DNA from: an uncultured Prevotella sp.
GTDB lineage: Bacteria > Bacteroidota > Bacteroidia > Bacteroidales > Bacteroidaceae
Assembly: GCA_937916405.1 (NCBI GenBank)
Contig: CALFUF010000074.1
Location: forward strand, 1-16,676
Length of the DNA: 16,676 nt
Direction: 5' to 3'
The notes under the pieces are model-generated. The model was given only the letters and a program-made list of their open reading frames with translations, had not been told where the DNA came from and ran no database searches. A program made the translations under genes and the position numbers. Shown in pieces: positions 6,966 through 13,008 of this stretch. Position 1 is the first letter of the stretch, and the number at the start of each line of letters is the position of its first letter.

Positions 6966-8244
6966 AATACACAGCACCCTCGGCAGGATACTCGTACCAG
7001 TCTTGTGCGTCGGCATGGTTGAGGATCCACTCACCAAAGGAGTGGCTGTTTGTCTGGTAGGCACCTGACACGATGGAGTTCTTACGCATGCCGATCGGTT
7101 CGCCCTCAAGGGGCCAGCGGAACTTTGCGTAAGGAATGGCGAGAGCCCATGAGAAGCCGTTGTTATAGCTGGAGGCTGCACCATTATAGTATTTGAATAG
7201 GATCTCTGTCAGCTTGTAGGGGTGGGTGTGTACCTCCCAGAAGTTCTCACCAGAAGTACCATACTGTACGATGATGAAGGGGTCGAGCTCGTCAAGGGTG
7301 AAGTTACGAGCCGTGTACTCGTCACCAAAGTCGAGGTAGTAGGTCACGGTGGTCGGAGCCTGTGTGGCACCATTATTGGTACTGCTGGCATTCTCTATCG
7401 TGTTGAAGTAACGACGATAGACGCTGCCGTCAGAGCCGAGGTGGAACATAGCGAGGTGGGCATCGTCGAAGAGGTTGATGACGGCATCACCTTCTGTGTT
7501 GATGGACTTCAGCTTCACATCACTCTGTTTGATGAACTTACGCTCCCGATTCGGCTCACGGACGAAGGTGGAAGTCTCGTCCTGTGTGATCTTCACCCGG
7601 TCGTATTTGTAGTCCACCAGTCGGATGGCGGCGGCAATCTGCGTCAGGTAGCCCACCGCATCGAGTCGCACCTTCAGCGCCACCACGTTCTCATCGTCTG
7701 TCGGCTCCTTGGTGATGCTCATCACGACATCGTTATAGTCCCAGTCGCCAGGGTTAGGGTAGTCAGCCTCGAAGCAGTAGTAGATACGCTGTGGGGTGAC
7801 GGTATTGGGAGTGCCGGTAGGAGCAGTATCCCCCACATTGATATTGTCGGCATTGGTGGCACCTTGTGTCAGGCTGAGGTAGTTGCCCTCCTCGTCGAGC
7901 ACTGCGACATAGATATGGTTCAGCGTATTGGGTACGACATAGTCGAGTTGCTTGCTGATGCTCATCGTTGTTTTTGTCTCTGCAAGAATCTCCACCCCTG
8001 TCTCGCTAAAGGGATTACCAGAAAGAATCTGCACCTTGGCAGCGTCAGCCACCCTTCCATTCACGAAACTGGAGCATGACTTTGTCAGTGTCCAAGGATG
8101 CGACCCTTCTATTTGGTCGACAGGAAAGGTGCCCTCCAGCTGGTCCTCGTAACCATAATACTGGAAGTCATTACGTATGCAACTGCTTGAAATGGTGGCA
8201 GTTGCCGCTAATATTAATAAGGAGTATAATACGTTCTTTCTCAT
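6964..8244 (-). CDS. LruC-domain (DUF4842-type) lipoprotein
   Basis: A 426-aa protein with a lipoprotein signal (MRKNVLYSLLILAATATISSSC, lipidation at Cys22), so probably anchored in the outer membrane or at the surface. Around residues 155-172 it has YYCFEADYPNPGDWDYNDVV, the acidic aromatic DWDYND signature of LruC domains. The C-terminal half has the DUF4842-like layout and ends with SGAYQTNSHSFGEWIL and ADAQDWYEYP. The acidic D/N motif could bind calcium (inference). The molecular function of these proteins is not established; they are common in gut Bacteroidetes. It is divergent from a second protein of the same type, sharing a 223-bp regulatory gap. Its DNA is more GC-rich than that of its partner. 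Confidence 0.8.
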   Translation of the reverse strand: MRKNVLYSLLILAATATISSSCIRNDFQYYGYEDQLEGTFPVDQIEGSHPWTLTKSCSSFVNGRVADAAKVQILSGNPFSETGVEILAETKTTMSISKQLDYVVPNTLNHIYVAVLDEEGNYLSLTQGATNADNINVGDTAPTGTPNTVTPQRIYYCFEADYPNPGDWDYNDVVMSITKEPTDDENVVALKVRLDAVGYLTQIAAAIRLVDYKYDRVKITQDETSTFVREPNRERKFIKQSDVKLKSINTEGDAVINLFDDAHLAMFHLGSDGSVYRRYFNTIENASSTNNGATQAPTTVTYYLDFGDEYTARNFTLDELDPFIIVQYGTSGENFWEVHTHPYKLTEILFKYYNGAASSYNNGFSWALAIPYAKFRWPLEGEPIGMRKNSIVSGAYQTNSHSFGEWILNHADAQDWYEYPAEGAVY

Positions 8245-8318
8245 GTTATTGTTGCTTTTGGGGTGTAAAATTACAAAAAAGGACGGAACTTTAAGCTATT
8301 TCACAGACAAAATCTTGA

Positions 8319-8333
8319 TTTGCGCAAACGTTT
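8319..8333. promoter_or_regulatory. Overlapping palindromes in the divergent lipoprotein gap
   Basis: TTTGCGCAAA (8319-8328) is a perfect 10-bp palindrome and overlaps a second one, AAACGTTT (8326-8333). They lie about 75 bp upstream of the leftward gene and 135 bp upstream of the rightward gene. This placement would allow one regulator to act on both. No specific regulator can be named. Confidence 0.35.
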
Positions 8334-8365
8334 CCGTTGAATTTTGTATTATTTAACACTCCGTC

Positions 8366-8397
8366 TCTGTTTTTTCTAAATAAATAATGTATTTTTG
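8366..8397 (+). promoter_or_regulatory. Putative promoter of the rightward lipoprotein gene
   Basis: TATTTTTG (8390-8397) fits the -7 consensus. TCTG (8366-8369) lies 20 bp upstream and is one mismatch from TTTG. Transcription would start near 8403 with a leader of roughly 65 nt. No equally good element was found for the leftward gene. Confidence 0.5.
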
Positions 8398-8467
8398 CAG
8401 CGTCAGAAAATATAGACAAGAGAAAAGACAACAATTAAGTTTAAATAATCATTAAAATTTCGGAAAG

Positions 8468-9844
8468 ATGAAAAAGTTATTTTTGATGGGTTTCGTAGCC
8501 CTTGGACTCGCCAGCTGCGTTAGTGACAAGGAAGTTGCCCCACAGACTCAAGACCAGAAGTACACTGCTGCCTTTGAGAGTTTCGTAGGCGGTAAGGTTA
8601 ATCCCAATGTGAACTGGGGATTTGATGATCAGACTCCTCTCCAGTTTGACGCTGATGGCGAGCTGATTGACGGTTTGCGCGGACATGACAAGAACAATAA
8701 CCAATGGGGCAAATACGTAGAAGTACCCGACTCTATCAATGAGTTGATTAGAGAGAAAGTAACCAAGTACTTCACTGAGACCAAGAATCCTCAGGGTGTT
8801 GCCGTTAACTGGAGTGACTATTTCTGTCAACAGGTAAGCAGCACAGAGCGTGGTCGCAACATGGATTTCCTTTATAGCGGTGGCATGAAGGAAGAGCACA
8901 TCAACGACTTTAATAATGGTAATGGTGGTGGAAAGCGTAATGTTGGTATGAAATTGCGTCCAAATGACACCAACAATTGCGTTGAGGAAGACTACTATGA
9001 TGGTATTACCTTGATGACTAATAGTAGCACCACATCGTTTGCTTTCCACAATTCATACGATGCTACTTACTATGAGGACAACTATGTTATCATTCCTGGT
9101 GAGGTTATTGATGCCGCTTATCCTAACATGCAGCCCTCTTTGGCAGGTATGTGGTTTGTAGGTTTTGATTATGAGCATGACAAAACTCATATGGGTGAGA
9201 ATGACATTGTTGAGCGTGATTTCTATTTCAATGACTGGATTGTACGTATCAGCCCGGGAATCTATAAGGAAAGTGACCGTGTCTTCGCTGAGGACTTGAT
9301 TGACGGTAGTCTTGATAATCTTGATATCAGTGACTGGGACTTCAACGATGCAGTATTCGATGTACGCTTTGTTACTCAATATGGATGGTCTGCAGAGAGA
9401 GGTAACTATACAGAGAAATCTGCCATTATCACCCTTTGGGCAGCTGGTGGTACCAAGTCTCTGACTATTGCAGGTAGAGAAGTACACGAATTGTTTGGTC
9501 AGTCTACTGGTACGATGATTAACACCAATGCAAGTGGTGGTGTTGACGGTTTGGCTCCTGTTATCTTCCGTGTAGAGGTAGGAGACAATGTAACAAATGC
9601 TATAGATATTCCTGTTAAGGTTAATGGTACTGAACTGGAAGCAAAACAGGGTGATGCAACTCAGAAGATGGCTGTTGCTTATGGCACTAAGTGGATGAAG
9701 GAGCGCAAGATTATCACAGGCAGTTATACCTCATTCAAGGATTACGTGAAGAACAATGATCCTCTTGATTGGTATAAAACAGTCACAAACACTGGTGATC
9801 TGTATACCCCATCATACATCAGTACAGCAGCCAATAAGTATTAA
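8468..9844 (+). CDS. LruC/DUF4842-like lipoprotein, paralogue of the divergent gene
   Basis: A 458-aa lipoprotein with signal MKKLFLMGFVALGLASC, lipidated at Cys17. The N-terminal region has NPNVNWGFDDQTP, a phrase common in Bacteroidetes surface lipoproteins. Residues ~275-300 carry RVFAEDLIDGSLDNLDISDW followed by DFNDAVFDV, the same D-W-D-[FY]-N-D signature as the divergent neighbour. The C-terminus (ITGSYTSFKDYVKNNDPLDW, then Y) also parallels the neighbour's end, so the two are distant paralogues. It is preceded by GGAAAG close to the ATG and followed by a strong terminator. Codon use is more AT-leaning than in the neighbour, so the pair may have different histories. Function is unknown; a cell-surface or matrix-binding role is only a guess. 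Confidence 0.8.
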   Translation: MKKLFLMGFVALGLASCVSDKEVAPQTQDQKYTAAFESFVGGKVNPNVNWGFDDQTPLQFDADGELIDGLRGHDKNNNQWGKYVEVPDSINELIREKVTKYFTETKNPQGVAVNWSDYFCQQVSSTERGRNMDFLYSGGMKEEHINDFNNGNGGGKRNVGMKLRPNDTNNCVEEDYYDGITLMTNSSTTSFAFHNSYDATYYEDNYVIIPGEVIDAAYPNMQPSLAGMWFVGFDYEHDKTHMGENDIVERDFYFNDWIVRISPGIYKESDRVFAEDLIDGSLDNLDISDWDFNDAVFDVRFVTQYGWSAERGNYTEKSAIITLWAAGGTKSLTIAGREVHELFGQSTGTMINTNASGGVDGLAPVIFRVEVGDNVTNAIDIPVKVNGTELEAKQGDATQKMAVAYGTKWMKERKIITGSYTSFKDYVKNNDPLDWYKTVTNTGDLYTPSYISTAANKY

Positions 9845-9885
9845 TTTGAGGTTTTAATAAGTTAGTTATATTTTAATGAGAGAGA

Positions 9886-9917
9886 GGGTGCCTGCGTGAT
9901 GTAGGCATCCTTTTTTT
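9886..9917 (+). terminator. Rho-independent terminator of the rightward lipoprotein gene
   Basis: GGGTGCCT (9886-9893) pairs with AGGCATCC (9903-9910), an 8-bp stem with one G-T wobble and a 9-nt loop. Seven T residues follow immediately. It lies 42 nt after the stop codon. Confidence 0.85.
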
Positions 9918-9950
9918 GTTACATATATATTATTGATCGAAATCGAAAAA

Positions 9951-10032
9951 ACATATCCCCTTCTCCCGTTTTCTTCTGGAACGCCCTTTATTTATCGGGC
10001 TTTGAGCCACATGACGGGAGAAGGGGAGATGT
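9951..10032. repeat. Long hairpin: 19-bp inverted repeat (18/19) with 44-nt loop
   Basis: The left arm ACATATCCCCTTCTCCCGT (9951-9969) and right arm ACGGGAGAAGGGGAGATGT (10014-10032) are complementary at 18 of 19 positions, including a 13-bp perfect core. The loop contains a smaller GCCC/GGGC stem. It lies between a terminator and the end of the leftward DUF3990 operon. It has no T tract, so it is not a simple terminator. A small mobile-element remnant or a structured RNA are possible. Confidence 0.8.
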
Positions 10033-10094
10033 CAACACCTCCCAAGCCCCACGCAGGCGGCACCTACGATGGCGACGCATTTATCAACCCATAA
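10029..10094 (+). CDS. Possible 21-aa peptide (doubtful)
   Basis: An ATG inside the right arm of the long hairpin is preceded by the very Shine-Dalgarno-like AGAAGGGGAG and reads MSTPPKPHAGGTYDGDAFIN, ending one residue later. The frame has no stop back to 9897, so it could be the tail of a decayed gene. It overlaps the 3' end of the leftward operon by 11 nt. The purine tract is explained by the hairpin arm, so the evidence for translation is weak. Confidence 0.15.
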   Translation: MSTPPKPHAGGTYDGDAFINP

Positions 10095-10296
10095 GCTCTT
10101 GATAAAGAGCTACTGGTCCTAAATGCCACAATTTAGTCGTATCGTCCTCCAATTTTCGATAAGTCTCCGACTTATAGATTTCCTTTACTGCATCAGCAAT
10201 ACTTATCTCTTTATCAGATGCCAACATTTCTGCCATCCAACTAACCTTCGATGGGAGAAACAAATAAAGATTCTCTTGTGTGACTTCTAGATTCAT
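10084..10296 (-). CDS. Third gene of the DUF3791-DUF3990 operon, 70-aa partner protein
   Basis: A 70-aa, probably all-helical protein (MNLEVTQENLYLFLPSKVSW at the start; DDTTKLWHLGPVALYQELMG at the end). Its ATG overlaps the stop of the DUF3990 gene (ATGA), so the two are translationally coupled. No domain is recognised with certainty. From memory, proteins with the KLWHLGP-type ending travel with DUF3990 genes. It could be a second antitoxin or a DNA-binding autoregulator. It is the last gene of the operon. Confidence 0.75.
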   Translation of the reverse strand: MNLEVTQENLYLFLPSKVSWMAEMLASDKEISIADAVKEIYKSETYRKLEDDTTKLWHLGPVALYQELMG

Positions 10297-10778
10297 TTCA
10301 TGACCTCCTTTTCTTCAATAAATTGCAAAGCAGATAATGCCTTTTCTGTATGAAATAAATACTGATCTACAAGTTTATATGTTTTTAATTCTGATATCAA
10401 TTCCTGCTTATTGAGAACTCCACCTTCGTAAAGTGCGAATGCCGCATAGACACGGTCATTGGCAACAGGACCATAGACAATATCATAGTCATGACAATAA
10501 TCACGATTTGTACGATTATTCATGACGAAATCCAGCCATTCCTCTGTAGGTGATTCAAAAGACAATGATTTAAAAGAGTTCATTAAATCCTCGTTAAACT
10601 CATATACATTCACAAACCCTAAATTGACATCATGCTCTTTTAAACGCCTTTTAACCCAATCAACAGCCTGGTCATAGGACGTTGTACAATAAAACCCTTT
10701 CCCATAATCGAGTGTACGATTAGATTCTCGTATTTCGGGTTTTTCTACAATATCTATACTGCCGTGATAAAGTTTCAT
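10293..10778 (-). CDS. DUF3990 ADP-ribosyltransferase-like toxin
   Basis: A 161-aa protein with the DUF3990 pattern. LYHGS near the N-terminus (His5) and YGKGFYCTTSYDQA (Tyr30) match the first two parts of the H-Y-E arrangement of PARP-like ADP-ribosyltransferases. A third-position acidic residue is not assigned with confidence, although the later DYDIVYGPVANDRVY block is typical of the family. The expected activity is NAD-dependent modification of an unknown cell target, acting as a toxin. It is intact, unlike the ART-like gene at 6270. It overlaps its neighbours by ATGA on both sides, giving tight co-translation with a DUF3791 protein before it and a 70-aa protein after it. Confidence 0.82.
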   Translation of the reverse strand: MKLYHGSIDIVEKPEIRESNRTLDYGKGFYCTTSYDQAVDWVKRRLKEHDVNLGFVNVYEFNEDLMNSFKSLSFESPTEEWLDFVMNNRTNRDYCHDYDIVYGPVANDRVYAAFALYEGGVLNKQELISELKTYKLVDQYLFHTEKALSALQFIEEKEVMK

Positions 10779-10999
10779 TCGAATTTCTCCTTTCTTATGT
10801 TGATAAACTCGTCAATATCTTCTAAAAGCCATTGACGGCTTTGGGTATGAAGAACTTCATAATGATGCTCCAGATACTCCATTACTCCATACTTCTCAAA
10901 AATGTCTACCGTCTGTTTTCCTGTCAATTCTTTAGCGGTTTTGTATTGCTCAATACAAAACGAGAGAAAATAGGCTATGTCTAAATTCTTCTTATTCAT
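10775..10999 (-). CDS. DUF3791 protein, putative antitoxin of the DUF3990 module
   Basis: A 74-aa helical protein starting MNKKNLDIAYFLSFCIEQYK. The YGVMEYLEHHYEVLHTQS block is characteristic of DUF3791. The frame extends upstream to 11056, but that would pass through the promoter, so the Met 15 nt after the -7 element is chosen. DUF3791 genes usually precede DUF3990 genes and are regarded as their antitoxin or regulator; this is family context, not shown here. The stop overlaps the DUF3990 start (ATGA). Confidence 0.82.
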   Translation of the reverse strand: MNKKNLDIAYFLSFCIEQYKTAKELTGKQTVDIFEKYGVMEYLEHHYEVLHTQSRQWLLEDIDEFINIRKEKFE

Positions 11000-11013
11000 T
11001 GTTTTTATGAGGA

Positions 11014-11081
11014 CAAAGGTACGAATAAGTGAGAAGAAAACCAAATTTATTTGCAATTTTCCGAACTTATTCGTACCTTTG
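11014..11081. promoter_or_regulatory. Symmetric divergent promoters framed by a 17-bp perfect inverted repeat (copy B)
   Basis: CAAAGGTACGAATAAGT (11014-11030) and ACTTATTCGTACCTTTG (11065-11081) are exact reverse complements 34 bp apart. Each contains a -7 box TACCTTTG. Rightward, TTTG at 11050-11053 is 20 bp from TACCTTTG at 11074-11081. Leftward, TTTG at 11045-11042 is 20 bp from TACCTTTG at 11021-11014. Both fit the Bacteroidetes consensus exactly. They drive the DUF3791-DUF3990 operon leftward and the four-helix-bundle gene rightward. The -33 elements lie between the two arms, so polymerase at the two promoters probably competes. Confidence 0.85.
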
Positions 11082-11085
11082 CAGA

Positions 11086-11739
11086 ATGGAAGACGCTGAA
11101 AGGAAAATCGACAGTTACAAGACGCTGAAAGTCTATCAGAAGACTATCTGCGTCTTTGATATTACCTGCTATTTCGTCGACCATTTCTTGGATCGTGGAC
11201 ATGACCGCACGGCAGACCAGATGCAGCAGGCGGCACGCTCTGGAAAACAGAATATCGTGGAAGGATATAGTGACGCAGAAGGCTCAACAGACAGTGAGCA
11301 TAAGCTGACCGTTATTGCTAAAGGTAGTCTGGAAGAACTGAAAGAAGATTTTCAAGACTATCTTCGTATCCATGGGCTGACTATTTGGGATCAAGAGCAT
11401 GAGAAATACAAAGCATGTGTACCTCGTTTCAAGAAGCATAACGATACAGCCTACTATATGCGACAGATAAATGGCAGGAGCGCCGAGGATATTGCCAATA
11501 TTGCTTTGATAGTGATTTATCAGGCATTGTCCATGTTGCATGGATATATCAAATATATTAATCGGAAATTCTTGGAACAAGGTGGTGTCAAGGAGCAGCG
11601 CTATTGGAAGAGAGTTCAATATAGGGAGAGTAGGGATGGTAGGTTTAGTAGGGATGATAGGTTTGGTAGGGAACAAGATCCTAACAACCCTAACACACCT
11701 ACTGAACCTACCACACCTAAAAAACCTTTAAAACAATAG
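11086..11739 (+). CDS. Four-helix-bundle protein (S23/Avd-like fold) with repetitive C-terminal tail
   Basis: A 217-aa protein from the ATG at 11086. An upstream GTG-initiated frame would cross the promoter and is rejected. The ATG is only 5 nt from the -7 element, so the mRNA is leaderless or nearly so. The core shows the four-helix-bundle family pattern: YKTLKVYQKTICVFDITCYF, then TADQMQQAARSGKQNIVEGY, then SLEELKEDFQDYLR and HGYIKYINR. Residues ~165-217 form a low-complexity tail with a hexapeptide repeat (RDGRFS, RDDRFG) followed by a Pro/Thr/Asn stretch. The function of these bacterial proteins is unclear. Relatives are encoded in 23S rRNA insertions, and Avd of diversity-generating retroelements shares the fold; no reverse transcriptase is visible here. 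It ends 3 nt before the SpmA-SpmB gene, so it probably leads that operon. Confidence 0.8.
   Translation: MEDAERKIDSYKTLKVYQKTICVFDITCYFVDHFLDRGHDRTADQMQQAARSGKQNIVEGYSDAEGSTDSEHKLTVIAKGSLEELKEDFQDYLRIHGLTIWDQEHEKYKACVPRFKKHNDTAYYMRQINGRSAEDIANIALIVIYQALSMLHGYIKYINRKFLEQGGVKEQRYWKRVQYRESRDGRFSRDDRFGREQDPNNPNTPTEPTTPKKPLKQ
11630..11712 (+). repeat. 18-bp tandem repeats and 15-bp inverted repeat at the gene's 3' end
   Basis: GTAGGGATGGTAGGTTTA (11630-11647) is followed by a near-identical unit (11648-11665) and a partial one (GTAGGGA, 11666-11672). The repeat is in frame and gives a six-residue repeat in the four-helix-bundle protein tail. GGTAGGTTTAGTAGG (11638-11652) matches the reverse complement of CCTACTGAACCTACC (11698-11712) at 14 of 15 positions. 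The transcript could fold just before the next start codon at 11743. Confidence 0.75.
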
Positions 11740-11742
11740 ACT

Positions 11743-12975
11743 ATGGTATTAAATTATATATGGGTCGCTTTTTTCCTGCTTGCCTTTGTGATAGCAACGG
11801 TGAAGCTGGTGTTCTGGGGAGACATGGATGTGTTCCCCACTATGATGGACTCGACATTCTCGTCGTCTAAGACGGCATTTGAGATCTCGTTGGGACTGAC
11901 TGGTGTTCTGTCACTCTGGTTGGGTGTGATGAAAGTCGGAGAGAAAGGTGGTGTGGTCAATGTGCTGGCACGACTGCTGTCTCCTGTGTTCACCAAGCTG
12001 TTTCCTGAGATTCCCAAAGGGCACCCTGTCACTGGCTCTATCTTTATGAATATCGCAGCCAACATGTTAGGACTCGACAATGCCGCTACTCCCCTCGGAC
12101 TGAAGGCGATGGAGCAGATGCAGGAGCTGAACCCCAAGAAAGACACAGCATGGAACCCGATGATCATGTTCCTCGTGCTGAACACCAGTGGACTGACCTT
12201 GATCCCCGTCTCTATCATGGTATATCGTGTGCAGATGGGAGCCGCCCAGCCCACGGACATCTTCATCCCCATCCTCCTTGCCACCTTCTTCTCGACCTTG
12301 GCAGGAATCATCGTCACCTCTATCTTCCAACATATCAACCTGCTGAACCGTACCCTGCTGCTCACCTTAGGAGGAGCCTGTGCGGTAGTCGCTGGTATCA
12401 TCTGGGGCTTCTCGCAGTTAGATGGTGAGTCGATGAACAAGGTAAGCACCACTGTTGCCAATATCCTGCTGATGGTGATTATCGTCAGTTTCATCGCTGC
12501 TGGAGTACGAAAGAAGGTGAATGTCTATGATGCCTTCATCGAAGGAGCGAAAGACGGGTTCCAGACAGCCGTCCGCATCATCCCCTACCTCGTTGCCATC
12601 CTGGTAGGTATTGGTGTGTTCCGTGCCTCTGGTGCCATGGATATGCTGATAGGCGGTATGCGCTGGTGTGTGGAACTGACAGGTGCCAATGCCCAATGGG
12701 TAGATGCCATGCCTACGGCAATGATGAAACCCCTGTCAGGTAGTGGAGCGAGAGGTATGATGGTCGATGCCATGACGACCTACGGAGCCGACTCGTTTGT
12801 GGGCAGACTGTCGTGCGTCTTCCAAGGCTCCACAGATACCACCTTCTATATCCTTGCCGTCTATTTCGGCTCAGTGGGTATTGCCAAGACCCGCCATGCC
12901 GTCGCCTGTGGCTTGCTTGCTGACTTGGCGGGTATCATTGCGGCAATTGCGATCTGCTATTTATTCTTTGGGTAG
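11743..12975 (+). CDS. Fused SpmA-SpmB nucleoside-recognition (Gate) membrane protein
   Basis: A 410-aa integral membrane protein with about eight to ten hydrophobic segments. The N-terminal half matches SpmA (HPVTGSIFMNIAANMLGLDN, ATPLGLKAMEQMQELNP, NTSGLTLIP). The C-terminal half, after about residue 230, matches SpmB (GAKDGFQTAVRIIPYLVAIL, MKPLSGSGARGMMVDAM, QGSTDTTFYILAVYFGSVG). In Bacillus these are two separate spore-maturation genes of just under 200 aa each; the fused form is typical of non-sporulating Bacteroidetes. The Gate domain suggests transport of a nucleoside-like or other small molecule, but the substrate is unknown. A 33-nt gap holding the direct repeat GAGATAACGAA (12980-12990 and 12996-13006) separates it from the flippase. 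Confidence 0.87.
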   Translation: MVLNYIWVAFFLLAFVIATVKLVFWGDMDVFPTMMDSTFSSSKTAFEISLGLTGVLSLWLGVMKVGEKGGVVNVLARLLSPVFTKLFPEIPKGHPVTGSIFMNIAANMLGLDNAATPLGLKAMEQMQELNPKKDTAWNPMIMFLVLNTSGLTLIPVSIMVYRVQMGAAQPTDIFIPILLATFFSTLAGIIVTSIFQHINLLNRTLLLTLGGACAVVAGIIWGFSQLDGESMNKVSTTVANILLMVIIVSFIAAGVRKKVNVYDAFIEGAKDGFQTAVRIIPYLVAILVGIGVFRASGAMDMLIGGMRWCVELTGANAQWVDAMPTAMMKPLSGSGARGMMVDAMTTYGADSFVGRLSCVFQGSTDTTFYILAVYFGSVGIAKTRHAVACGLLADLAGIIAAIAICYLFFG

Positions 12976-13008
12976 GGGCGAGATAACGAAATAATGAGAT
13001 AACGAATT

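Noticed and set aside
7222..8079. 285-codon plus-strand open frame
   Set aside because: Antisense shadow of the LruC lipoprotein gene, rich in Val/His, with no signal peptide or known domain.
5737..11066. Invertible 5.3-kb segment flanked by inverted repeats
   Set aside because: The 53-bp arms are imperfect (48/53), no recombinase is present, and a duplicated promoter explains the similarity more simply.
11620..11672. G-quadruplex from the G-rich repeats
   Set aside because: GGG runs are separated by irregular spacers of 5 to 15 nt, longer than usual for stable quadruplexes; the inverted repeat is the stronger structure.
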